Origin: DATGUN01 sp035301285
GTDB taxonomy: Bacteria; Bacillota; Bacilli; Bacillales; Amphibacillaceae
Assembly: GCA_035301285.1 (NCBI GenBank)
Contig: DATGUN010000026.1
Coordinates: 1-51,483 of the forward strand
Direction of reading: 5' to 3'
Length of the DNA: 51,483 bases
Of this stretch, positions 16,326 to 24,565 are shown piece after piece. The translations under genes and the position numbers were made by a program. The notes beneath the pieces were generated by a model. That model ran no database searches and had not been told where the DNA came from. It saw nothing but the letters and a program-made list of their open reading frames with translations. Within the stretch, counting starts at the first letter, position 1. Every line of letters starts with the position of its first letter.

Positions 16326-17695
16326 TACGCACGCCCTCCTTCACCCATCCGGGTTGTTTCACCGGGTTGTATTGGATAATCACCTGTCATACACGCATTG
16401 CAAATTCCTTTATTTAACGACTTTTCCCTTACGATGGCTTTTTTCAATCCATCTGTAGATAAAAAGGCCAGACTATCTGCCTCAATTTGTTCGCACATCT
16501 CACGTTCTGAAAACTGTGCCGCCAACAATTCCTTCTTTGTCGACATATCGATTCCATAAAAACATGGATTTTTGATCGCCGGGGACGCAATACGCACATG
16601 TACTTCCGCCGCCCCCGCCTCTTTGATCATCCGTACGATACGCTTGCTTGTCGTGCCGCGGACAATTGAATCATCAATGAGGACGACGCGTTTGCCTTGG
16701 ACAATTCCCCGAACAGGGGACAGTTTCATTTTGACCCCTTGATCACGCAATTCTTGAGATGGCTTGATGAACGTCCTTCCTATATAGCGATTTTTAATGA
16801 CACCAAGTTCATAGGGAAGTCCGCACGCCTCTGCATAGCCGATCGCACTGGAGATGCTGGAATCCGGGACCCCAGTGACGACATCTGCTTCAACCGGCGC
16901 CTCATGAGCTAGTTCAATGCCCATCTGTTTTCTCGAAGCATGGACATTCTCCTCGTTCAAGTCACTATCGGGACGTGAAAGATATACGTATTCCATGGCA
17001 CATAGTTTCCGGGAACTGCGCATTTCAAAGCGTTCAATTTCCATTCCTTCATCACTGATGGTTATCAATTCACCTGGCTTAACCTCTCGTTCGACAGAAG
17101 CCCCTACTAAATCAAGCGCACATGTTTCCGATGTCACGATATATGCATCACCTAACTTACCAATCGTAAGCGGGCGGATACCGTGAGGATCAAGGGCTAC
17201 ATACATCCGGTCTTCCTTCAGGACGAGCAGTGCATAAGCCCCTTTTACTTCACCGAGTGCATCCCGTATGGCGTGTGATGTAATGCCGTTACCGGAGCGC
17301 TTCATTAAATGCGCCAAAATCTCTGTATCTGAAGTCGTCTGAAAAATGCTTCCTTCTTCTTCAAGACGTCCCTGCAATTGATAAGCGTTCATCACACGTC
17401 CATTCATAGCCATCGCTACACTATCCGTTTGTGAATGAAACAAGAGGGGGTCAATATTGGCCGCCTCGACTTCCTGTTTTCCATACCGCAGATGTCCGAT
17501 CGCAGCACGACCTGGGAATTCGCTGAAGTCAATTTTTTTGAACACGTCATTGACCAAACCGATATCCTTGTGTGATTTCAACTGATCGCCATCACTTACC
17601 ACAACACCGGCACCATCCTGTCCGCGATGTTGCATGGCATGCAATCCGTAGTAAGTTATTTCAAGTGCTTTTTCATGACCCCAAATTCCAAACAT
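16325..17695 (-). CDS. purF: PurF amidophosphoribosyltransferase lacking the N-terminal Cys
   Basis: PurF makes phosphoribosylamine from PRPP, normally with ammonia released from glutamine by an N-terminal Cys. Here the ATG (GGGGAG 6 bases upstream) gives MFGIWGHE, so the Cys is not translated. Its codon (TGT, 17699-17701) survives upstream in frame as GECP-MFG, but no ATG, GTG or TTG occurs between it and the TAA at 17744. Other glutaminase motifs also differ from the usual: RY-S/A-TAG is RYGKQE and HNGN is MNGR. The PRPP motif VVLIDDSIVRGTTSKR is intact, and Cys residues matching the 4Fe-4S ligands (KLCAMEY, NPCFYG, CNAC) remain. It is probably an ammonia-dependent or impaired enzyme. Confidence 0.9.
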   Translation of the reverse strand: MFGIWGHEKALEITYYGLHAMQHRGQDGAGVVVSDGDQLKSHKDIGLVNDVFKKIDFSEFPGRAAIGHLRYGKQEVEAANIDPLLFHSQTDSVAMAMNGRVMNAYQLQGRLEEEGSIFQTTSDTEILAHLMKRSGNGITSHAIRDALGEVKGAYALLVLKEDRMYVALDPHGIRPLTIGKLGDAYIVTSETCALDLVGASVEREVKPGELITISDEGMEIERFEMRSSRKLCAMEYVYLSRPDSDLNEENVHASRKQMGIELAHEAPVEADVVTGVPDSSISSAIGYAEACGLPYELGVIKNRYIGRTFIKPSQELRDQGVKMKLSPVRGIVQGKRVVLIDDSIVRGTTSKRIVRMIKEAGAAEVHVRIASPAIKNPCFYGIDMSTKKELLAAQFSEREMCEQIEADSLAFLSTDGLKKAIVREKSLNKGICNACMTGDYPIQPGETTRMGEGGRA

Positions 17696-17709
17696 AGGAC
17701 ACTCCCCGT

Positions 17710-19926
17710 TTACATGTCTGACTTTAAATGATTTTGAATGGCGTTATTCCACCAGTTACGAATGTCTGACACTTTTTCCTGAATCATTGCCTGCCCGTTA
17801 TGATTGATCCTGAACTGTTGATCATCGGTAACTTCTCCCAAACAGTGAATCTCTGAAAATAAGGTTTCGACCGCTTCCTTGTTTTCCGGTTTGACCGAGA
17901 TGACAAAACGTGTCTGGGATTCGCTGAAGAGCTGTACCGTCGCATCATCTTCCAACGTAATGTCAACACCCAGATCTTTCGCTTGCACCACACATTCTGC
18001 CAAGGCAACTCCAAGTCCTCCATCACTCACGTCATGTGCCGATTGAATGTAGCCTTTTTTGATTGCACTCAGCAATGTAGCCTGGACAGACTTTTCCTTT
18101 TGCAGATCAATCGTCGGTGTCTGATTATCTTGGACACCTTCCACCACTTTTTGAAAAACACTGCCACCGAAGTGGGGTTCTGTTTCACCGATTAAATAAA
18201 CAGCGTCGCCTGCCCGTTGGAAATAACTGCTCGTAATCATGTCACGTGACTGATGCAAACCAACCATCCCCACAATCGGTGTCGGGAAAATCGGTTCTCC
18301 TTTTGACTGGTTATACATCGATACATTCCCGCTGATAACCGGCGTTTCAAGAACATTGCAGGCTTCACTGATCCCATCAATGCTTTTTTCCATTTGCCAA
18401 AAAACTTCCGGATCTGTCGGATCACCGTAATTGAGACCATCGGTTATGGCAAGTGGTGTCGCACCGGAACAAACAATATTCCGTGCCGCTTCAGCTACCG
18501 CAATCTTTCCACCTGTTTCCGGATCAAGATAGATATAACGTGAATTCCCATCGGTTGTCATAGCAAGCGACTTGGATTCATTCAACGCAATAACACCCGC
18601 ATCAGAACCTGGTTCAACAATGGTATTCCCTTGGGCTTTTGCATTGTATTGTTCATATACACACGCTTTACTTGCAACACTTGGATGTGTCAATATTCGT
18701 TTTAATATGTCTGTATAATTGTCGATATCAGGTATATATTTAGGTTCATCTTGTTTATCCAGATATGTCGGCTTTTCGGATGGCATATGATAAACAGGCG
18801 CATCATCCACAAGCATCTTTATTGGTATATCGACTACACATTCCGCTTGGTGGAAAATACGAAAATGTTCTTCTTCAATGACTTCTCCAATCGCCACTGC
18901 ATCAACGTCATATGCATTAAACATATCGATGACTTCTTGTTCGCGTCCTTTTTGAACGACGAGCAGCATCCGCTCCTGTGATTCCGATAACAACAGGTCA
19001 TAAGCATTCATGCCACTCTCCCGCTGTGGCACATGATCCAGATTCAATTCAATGCCCGTACCAGAGGCACTTGCCATTTCACTGGCAGACGATGTCAATC
19101 CTGCCGCCCCCATATCCTGCATACCAATCAGTGCATCGGACTGAGCCACTTCCAAACAAGCATCAATCAATTTCTTTTCAATATGTGGATTACCAATCGC
19201 GACCTTTGATGTATTGGCCGCCGATTCTTCAACAACATTTGATGAAAATGACGCGCCACCGATTCCATCTCTACCTGTATCTCTACCAACATAAAGGACT
19301 GTATTTCCGACACCTTCTGCAATCCCTTTCTGAATATCATCATGTGATATAAGGCCGACACACATCGCATTGACTAATGGATTTTCTTCATAACACGCAT
19401 CAAATTGTATTTCCCCACCGACTGTCGGGACACCGAGATTATTCCCATAATGCGCAATGCCACGGACCACTTCCGTCAATAGATGCTTGGACCCTTTTGA
19501 ATCCAGCTCTCCAAAACGGAGCGAATCAAGTAATGCGACCGGTTTGGCCCCCATTGAGAAAACATCGCGCACTATGCCACCAACACCCGTCGCCGCACCT
19601 TCAAACGGCTCAACGTACGAAGGACTGTTATGGCTTTCCATTTTAAACACAACAGCTTGATTATCCCCCACATCGACGACACCCGCTCCTTCACCAGGGC
19701 CCTGTAGCACATGAGCACCTTTTGTCGGAAAACGTTTCAAGAGTGGTTTAGATGTTTTATAGCTGCAATGCTCTGACCACATAGCCGAGAAAACACCTGT
19801 TTCAGCAACATTTGGCAGCCGCCCGAGCAATTCCTTCACACGGGTGAATTCTTCATCGGAAAGCCCCATCTCCCTATATAAGCCATCTTTCTCCAACCGT
19901 TCCGGACTGATTGATTCTGATTTCAT
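17710..19926 (-). CDS. purL: Phosphoribosylformylglycinamidine synthase subunit PurL
   Basis: This is the ATP-using subunit of FGAM synthase (step 4), which normally works with PurS and the glutaminase PurQ. The 738 residues are the normal size for small PurL. MWSEHCSYK and GPGEGAGVVD, PTVGGEIQFD, GMQDMGAAGL and SESQERMLLV are conserved. The motif usually reading SHNHPS is SHNSPS here: the first His is kept and the second is Ser. Neither purS nor purQ is adjacent. Start: ATG 19926 with GGAGG 7 bases upstream, preferred to the ATG at 19941. Confidence 0.95.
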   Translation of the reverse strand: MKSESISPERLEKDGLYREMGLSDEEFTRVKELLGRLPNVAETGVFSAMWSEHCSYKTSKPLLKRFPTKGAHVLQGPGEGAGVVDVGDNQAVVFKMESHNSPSYVEPFEGAATGVGGIVRDVFSMGAKPVALLDSLRFGELDSKGSKHLLTEVVRGIAHYGNNLGVPTVGGEIQFDACYEENPLVNAMCVGLISHDDIQKGIAEGVGNTVLYVGRDTGRDGIGGASFSSNVVEESAANTSKVAIGNPHIEKKLIDACLEVAQSDALIGMQDMGAAGLTSSASEMASASGTGIELNLDHVPQRESGMNAYDLLLSESQERMLLVVQKGREQEVIDMFNAYDVDAVAIGEVIEEEHFRIFHQAECVVDIPIKMLVDDAPVYHMPSEKPTYLDKQDEPKYIPDIDNYTDILKRILTHPSVASKACVYEQYNAKAQGNTIVEPGSDAGVIALNESKSLAMTTDGNSRYIYLDPETGGKIAVAEAARNIVCSGATPLAITDGLNYGDPTDPEVFWQMEKSIDGISEACNVLETPVISGNVSMYNQSKGEPIFPTPIVGMVGLHQSRDMITSSYFQRAGDAVYLIGETEPHFGGSVFQKVVEGVQDNQTPTIDLQKEKSVQATLLSAIKKGYIQSAHDVSDGGLGVALAECVVQAKDLGVDITLEDDATVQLFSESQTRFVISVKPENKEAVETLFSEIHCLGEVTDDQQFRINHNGQAMIQEKVSDIRNWWNNAIQNHLKSDM

Positions 19927-20103
19927 ATACGTTCCTCCCATATGTAGGTCATCATTTTATTTTTGACGTCATGCTGATTTCACACGTCCATAAGCTTTTA
20001 TGTGACATTTAAGATGTACATGATATGACACTTTTCTTTACACGGGTTGTCTGGAGAAAGGTGGTGCACTCTTAGACAATCCGCTCAAGAAACGAATGAT
20101 ACC
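19927..20103 (-). other. Spacer where purC, purS and purQ are expected
   Basis: In the usual Bacillaceae order purE-K-B-C-S-Q-L, three genes (about 1.7 kb) lie between purB and purL. Here there are 177 bp with stop codons in every frame and no recognisable piece of any of the three. It holds a weak stem (TTGTCT/AGACAA, about 20049-20087) and the palindrome at 20001-20031. The genes may be elsewhere in the genome or lost. Confidence 0.85.
20001..20031. promoter_or_regulatory. Imperfect palindrome in the purB-purL spacer
   Basis: The arms TGTGACAT...GATGT and ACATGATATGACAC mirror each other around a perfect ATGTACAT centre. It lies about 75 bp upstream of the purL start. It could be an operator for a separate purL promoter, though no clear -35/-10 pair is seen. 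Confidence 0.35.
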
Positions 20104-21399
20104 TTATTCCAATCCGATTCGACTGAAAATAGCATCGACATTTTTCAGGTGATACGTTGCATCAAAACATGCGTCTATTTCTTCATTCGAAAGAAACCGT
20201 TTAACCGCATCATTTTTTTCGACCAATGTTTGGAAGGATATCCTATTTTCCCATGCATCCATCGCCATGGGCTGCACAAGATCATATGCTTCTTCCCGAC
20301 TCATCCCTTTATCAATAAGTGATAACAGTACACGTTGTGAAAAAATGACACCGTATGTCTTATCCATATTTTCTCTCATGTTTTCAGGGAACACGGTTAG
20401 ATTTTTCACGATTTGACTGAATCTATTTAACATATAGTCGATAGCAATCGTTGCATCCGGCAAAATAATGCGTTCTGCCGATGAATGGGATATATCCCGT
20501 TCATGCCACAATGCCACATTTTCATAAGCCGTCATCATATGGCCGCGCAACACCCTCGCCATCCCAGTCATATTTTCTGAACCAATTGGATTCCGTTTAT
20601 GCGGCATGGCTGACGATCCTTTTTGACCTTTACGGAACCGCTCCTCTACTTCACGTGTTTCTGTTTTTTGCAGACCGCGTATTTCTGTTGCAAACTTTTC
20701 TATCGACGTTGCCATGAGAGACAGTGCCGATATATATGCCGCATGACGATCTCGCTGTAATGTTTGCGTCGATACTGGGGCAGGTGTAAGACCAAGCTTT
20801 TCACACACATATTGTTCGACATATGGATCGATATTGGCATATGTACCAACCGCTCCGGATAACTTACCGAACTCCACATCTTTCGCAGCCGCATTGAAAC
20901 GGTTCAGATTACGTTTCATCTCTTCATACCAAAGCGCGAGTTTTAAACCGAATGTAGTCGGTTCAGCATGAACACCATGTGTGCGCCCAATCATAACAGT
21001 ATGCTTATGTTCCTGCGCCTTAGCCTTCAATATCTGGATGAAACTTGTAATGTCCCGACGAATAATGTCATTTGCCTGTTTCAATAAATACGATTGAGCC
21101 GTATCAACCACATCTGTGGACGTCAAACCATAATGAACCCATTTCCGTTCCTCGCCAAGCGTCTCAGAAACAGCACGCGTAAACGCAACAACATCATGAC
21201 GCGTTTCCTGTTCGATATCAGAAATCCGTTCCAGATTGAAAGTCGCATTTTCTCTAAGTGCAGCGATATCCTCTTTCGGAATGACACCTAATTTCCCCCA
21301 GGCTTCACACGCAAGAATTTCAACTTCCAGCCATGCTTGATATTTATTTTCCTCAGCCCAGATGACACCCATTTCCTCACGCGTATATCGATCGATCAT
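20104..21399 (-). CDS. purB: Adenylosuccinate lyase PurB
   Basis: This is a fumarase/aspartase-superfamily lyase that acts twice in purine synthesis (SAICAR to AICAR, adenylosuccinate to AMP). 431 residues, normal. Visible are the N-terminal MIDRYTREEMG, HYGLTSTDVVDTA with the catalytic region, GRTHGVHAEPTTFG and the signature loop GSSAMPHKRNP. Start: ATG 21399 with GAGG 8 bases upstream rather than the TTG at 21405. Because PurB also serves AMP synthesis from IMP, it would stay needed even without the de novo route. Confidence 0.97.
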   Translation of the reverse strand: MIDRYTREEMGVIWAEENKYQAWLEVEILACEAWGKLGVIPKEDIAALRENATFNLERISDIEQETRHDVVAFTRAVSETLGEERKWVHYGLTSTDVVDTAQSYLLKQANDIIRRDITSFIQILKAKAQEHKHTVMIGRTHGVHAEPTTFGLKLALWYEEMKRNLNRFNAAAKDVEFGKLSGAVGTYANIDPYVEQYVCEKLGLTPAPVSTQTLQRDRHAAYISALSLMATSIEKFATEIRGLQKTETREVEERFRKGQKGSSAMPHKRNPIGSENMTGMARVLRGHMMTAYENVALWHERDISHSSAERIILPDATIAIDYMLNRFSQIVKNLTVFPENMRENMDKTYGVIFSQRVLLSLIDKGMSREEAYDLVQPMAMDAWENRISFQTLVEKNDAVKRFLSNEEIDACFDATYHLKNVDAIFSRIGLE

Positions 21400-21460
21400 G
21401 TACAAAACCTCTTCCTCGGAATTTTTAATCTATATGATATGCCATTTCTTGTGATGATAA

Positions 21461-21553
21461 TGCGCCGTGTGCGCCCCGCAATGTGTGACCGCGCGACTTT
21501 ATCCCGTTTATGCGCGATTTCTTGTCTTCGTCGCGCGGTTCCGCTCCTTTTTG
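21461..21553. repeat. Degenerate 21-bp GC-rich tandem repeat between purK and purB
   Basis: Units start GCGCCCC, GCGCGAC, GCGCGAT and GCGCGGT at 21471, 21491, 21512 and 21533, with a spacing of 20-21 bp. The stretch is clearly more GC-rich than its neighbours and separates purK from purB by about 170 bp, where the genes are usually close. No ORF is supported. Confidence 0.6.
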
Positions 21554-21568
21554 GGGCAACCTTTCTAT

Positions 21569-22702
21569 TTATCGTGCGTTGGCATCCAAAAATGATGTTT
21601 CAGTTTTTGCCAATACCTCACCTGTGTACGTTATATGACCCATTTTCCGCTTCGTCTTGATTTCTTTCTTTCCATAAAAATGGACGTGGCCGGAAGTAGA
21701 GACAGCCATCTCTTTTAATGTGTCCTCTACATCTTCGCCTAAAATATTTTTCATGACAGCTGGTGCCATTAATTGAATCGGCATCAACGGCAACCCCGCC
21801 ACAGCGCGTATATGCTGTTCAAATTGGGAAATGTTGCAAGCTTCAATCGTATAATGTCCCGAATTATGTGGCCTTGGCGCCATTTCATTGACATAAATCG
21901 CTTCATCCACCACAAACATTTCAATGGCGAATGTGCCCACGATATCCATTTTATCTGCCAATAATCGAGCTGCTTCTTGCGCTTTTTTCTGTACTTCAAC
22001 ACTTATATTAGCTGGTACCGTTGACTTATATAAAATATGGTCCTTATGTTCATTTTCCGGAATTGGGAAGAATGCCATTTTTGCATTCCCATTTCCGTTT
22101 CGGGTCCGCGTAAATACCACCGAAATTTCACGATCAAACGGTACCCACGATTCAATAATGCAGTGGCCGTGTTTTTCCACAAATTCGGCAGCTTCTTCCG
22201 TATCTTCGGCCGTTTCCAGCTTAACCTGGCCTTTTCCATCATAACCCCCGCGGCATGTTTTGATGACCGCAGGATAAGCTATTTTTTCGCAAGCCTCCAG
22301 GCATTCTTGTTTATTATGGACAATGTAGAATTCAGGAACGGGTAAACCGGCTTCTGTCATAAGGGTCTTTTCTTTTTCCCGATTCTGGGTCACCTCAAGA
22401 GGATAAGCACCTTGCGGTAATTTTCCTTTTTCCTCGATATATTTTGCAGCGGTTAAATCTACGTTTTCAAATTCATATGTCACAACATCACTTTTTTCGG
22501 TCAATGTTCGGATTCCCTGCATATCGTCATAATGTTTAACGATTTGTTCATCGGCAACCTGTGCACACGGGCAATCAGGTGTTGGATCAAGAACGATAAT
22601 GCGGTACCCCATGTATCTTGCAGCGATTGCCATCATACGGCCAAGCTGGCCGCCACCGATGATACCGATGGTTTTTGGTGGTAAGATTGTTTTTTCATTC
22701 AT
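21569..22702 (-). CDS. purK: N5-carboxyaminoimidazole ribonucleotide synthase PurK
   Basis: This is an ATP-grasp enzyme that converts AIR, bicarbonate and ATP to N5-CAIR. 377 residues from the ATG at 22702. Motifs: GIIGGGQLGRMM (N-terminal nucleotide-like fold), KTCRGGYDGKGQ, the acidic site IESWVPFDREISVV and the NEMAPRPHNSGHYTIEAC signature. The start overlaps the purE stop by 8 bases; the ATG at 22714 is an alternative but GAGGG abuts it directly. Confidence 0.96.
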   Translation of the reverse strand: MNEKTILPPKTIGIIGGGQLGRMMAIAARYMGYRIIVLDPTPDCPCAQVADEQIVKHYDDMQGIRTLTEKSDVVTYEFENVDLTAAKYIEEKGKLPQGAYPLEVTQNREKEKTLMTEAGLPVPEFYIVHNKQECLEACEKIAYPAVIKTCRGGYDGKGQVKLETAEDTEEAAEFVEKHGHCIIESWVPFDREISVVFTRTRNGNGNAKMAFFPIPENEHKDHILYKSTVPANISVEVQKKAQEAARLLADKMDIVGTFAIEMFVVDEAIYVNEMAPRPHNSGHYTIEACNISQFEQHIRAVAGLPLMPIQLMAPAVMKNILGEDVEDTLKEMAVSTSGHVHFYGKKEIKTKRKMGHITYTGEVLAKTETSFLDANAR

Positions 22703-23186
22703 TGGCAAGATCATCCCTCATTTCTGTCACGCGCTCTTTCAGCTCACTTTTGTATGATTCCAAGCGTTCGGCCACATCACCATCAACTGCACCGATGATT
22801 TGTGTCGCTAAGATAGCTGCGTTTTTCGCACCCGCTTTCCCAATGGCTACAGTAGCAGTCGGAACGCCCGCAGGCATCTGGACGATGGATAATAACGAGT
22901 CCATGCCTTTCAATGCCTTCGTTTCCATTGGAACACCAATCACCGGAAGTGTTGTTTTTGCCGCTAACATCCCCGGTAAATGTGCTGCACCGCCTGCACC
23001 AGCTATAATCACTTTCAATCCCCGTTTACGTGCTGTTTCTCCATAGCGGAACAGATCATCAGGCGTCCGATGCGCCGAAACGATTTCCTTTTCATATGGA
23101 ATGCGCAATTCCTCTAATGTATGGCATGTATATTTCATCATATCCCAATCCGATATACTCCCCATTACTACACCGACCATCACCAT
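22695..23186 (-). CDS. purE: N5-CAIR mutase PurE (class I)
   Basis: It converts N5-CAIR to CAIR. 163 residues. Class I features are MGSISDWDMM at the N terminus, SAHRTPD and GAGGAAHLPGM, and PMETKALKG. It is the first gene of the operon, 66 bp downstream of the riboswitch terminator. Its product CAIR is the substrate of PurC, whose gene is not in this operon. Confidence 0.97.
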   Translation of the reverse strand: MVMVGVVMGSISDWDMMKYTCHTLEELRIPYEKEIVSAHRTPDDLFRYGETARKRGLKVIIAGAGGAAHLPGMLAAKTTLPVIGVPMETKALKGMDSLLSIVQMPAGVPTATVAIGKAGAKNAAILATQIIGAVDGDVAERLESYKSELKERVTEMRDDLANE

Positions 23187-23251
23187 GTCAACACACTCCT
23201 TTTTGAAATTTACAATCGATCATCTATTAATTCGATCCCATTTTTATATTC

Positions 23252-23296
23252 AAAAAGCCTATTCATATCCCTCTGTATGAGAGAGAATGAATAGGC
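23252..23296 (-). terminator. Terminator of the pur guanine riboswitch
   Basis: GCCTATTCAT/ATGAATAGGC (23287-23296 with 23257-23266) form a strong stem followed on the minus strand by TTTTT. It lies between the aptamer and purE, as expected for ligand-driven early termination. Confidence 0.9.
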
Positions 23297-23401
23297 AAAA
23301 AAGACACGTAAGCAATAAACTTACACATCACTTTCACTCGGGTTAGCGTATTAAAAGAATGTTCTTTACAAACCACCATTCCCGAATGATATCTCATCCT
23401 C

Positions 23402-23467
23402 CCTCATAGTCCGGCATTTACGGTGCCAGGTAGAAACTTCCGAGCCTTATTCTGGAAATATATGAGG
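23402..23467 (-). ncRNA. Guanine-type purine riboswitch upstream of purE
   Basis: P1 is CCTCATA/TATGAGG. The junction sequences AAGTTTCTACC and GACTATGAG and the loop parts AATAAGG and CCGTAAATG match the purine aptamer. The specificity base in GACTATG is C, which marks guanine/hypoxanthine rather than adenine. With the terminator downstream it should shut off the operon when guanine is plentiful. Confidence 0.95.
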
Positions 23468-23495
23468 AATCTTTTATCAATGTCATTATGGTCTA

Positions 23496-23525
23496 AGCAT
23501 AGCAAACTTTTTTATAAACTGTCAA
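23496..23525 (-). promoter_or_regulatory. Promoter of the pur operon
   Basis: The -35 TTGACA (23520-23525) and -10 TATGCT (23496-23501) are separated by 18 bp, a good vegetative promoter placed just upstream of the riboswitch. Confidence 0.85.
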
Positions 23526-23532
23526 TATATTA

Positions 23533-23568
23533 ACGAACATTTATGTATAGTTTTTTTATATTGTTCGT
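23533..23568. promoter_or_regulatory. Pair of PurR-type boxes (PurBox)
   Basis: ACGAACA (23533-23539) and TGTTCGT (23562-23568) form a perfect inverted pair 22 bp apart, directly upstream of the -35 box. The CGAA core and the inverted layout match Bacillus PurR control regions, where PRPP relieves repression. Confidence 0.8.
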
Positions 23569-23627
23569 GTTTTGTTAACACTCGCCTCAAAAATCCGGAT
23601 GAATCAATCAAAATCTTTTATTTTTAT

Positions 23628-23663
23628 AAAAAAAAGACCCTTACCGATTATAGTAAAAGGTCT
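23628..23663 (-). terminator. Terminator after the His-rich gene
   Basis: AGACC..TTAC/GTAA..GGTCT (23635-23663) is followed on the minus strand by a long T run. It ends the copper-island transcript before the pur promoter. The stretch 23664-23792 shows nothing else. Confidence 0.8.
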
Positions 23664-23792
23664 CTCCCCGTCGGACTCTTGCAATCATTGATAGAAAATG
23701 GGCTGTTTGCGTCAAGAGCAAAAAATCTAGGTTATCGCCATTGAATGAACATCAATATATCAATCCACTGCTTATTTTGTGTCCTTCACCCA

Positions 23793-24464
23793 TTATGCTT
23801 TCACTTCGACAACAAATGAATAGACATGGACTTGGTCGCCAAACTTAAATTCACCCCATATTTTGTATAAGCCAGGCTTGGAAAAATGCGCATTAAAGGT
23901 CGTTGTATCATCCGTATCAGGATGGACATGTATATAATGTTCAACATCCTCATCCACAATCACAACGTGACCCAAAGCACCTAAATAGGGATCCGGTTTT
24001 TCTCCGTGCGTATCAAATACCAGTGGTACTTCTCCGCCAACTGTCGCATCTACATTACTTAAAGTGACTTTCTTTCCATCACGCTCTTTTGTCCAATTAT
24101 CCTCGCCACCCAAATGAGCTTTAGGCGTTTCCGTTGTGCCAATTTGCAAGGTATTCGGTGTAACGTGATAAGCCTTATTTTCTGGTGCTATATCTACGAA
24201 TGCTTGGTAAGTTCCTTCATCCAGTTCTTGATTCACAACATATAATCCCTGTTGTTCTTTTGTTGGGTGCAGGTGATAGTACTTCTCCAAATCATTCGAT
24301 ACAATCATGAAATGCATTTCTTTTTCATGTTGTACGGAAAGCTCAGGTGGATTCCCCATAGAATCTTCCACTTTTATGAAGACTTTCCCATTATCATAAG
24401 TTACTTTGGTGTTCACTTCTGATTCAACATTTTCATGAGCATGATGATGTTCGTGATGATTCAT
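23793..24464 (-). CDS. His-rich protein with two YtkA-like repeats, likely metal-binding
   Basis: A 223-residue protein with no signal peptide or membrane helix. The first 12 residues hold seven His (HHEHHHAH). Two related beta-rich halves follow, each with a His-x-His-Pro motif (YYHLHP about 66, YIHVHP about 175) and a GTYQAFVDIAP / GLYKIWGEF stretch. This looks like an internal duplication of a YtkA/FixH-like immunoglobulin fold. Its place after the copper genes suggests Cu or another metal as ligand, an inference. The ribosome site GGAGG is strong. I do not recognise a named homolog. Confidence 0.7.
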   Translation of the reverse strand: MNHHEHHHAHENVESEVNTKVTYDNGKVFIKVEDSMGNPPELSVQHEKEMHFMIVSNDLEKYYHLHPTKEQQGLYVVNQELDEGTYQAFVDIAPENKAYHVTPNTLQIGTTETPKAHLGGEDNWTKERDGKKVTLSNVDATVGGEVPLVFDTHGEKPDPYLGALGHVVIVDEDVEHYIHVHPDTDDTTTFNAHFSKPGLYKIWGEFKFGDQVHVYSFVVEVKA

Positions 24465-24565
24465 TGATATCTCCTCCTGTTATGGTTGTATCCTGAGTTT
24501 ACCGTTTATACTGTAATATTATGATAGTCTTTGTTCATATATCTAAACTGAACCATATCTTAGCC

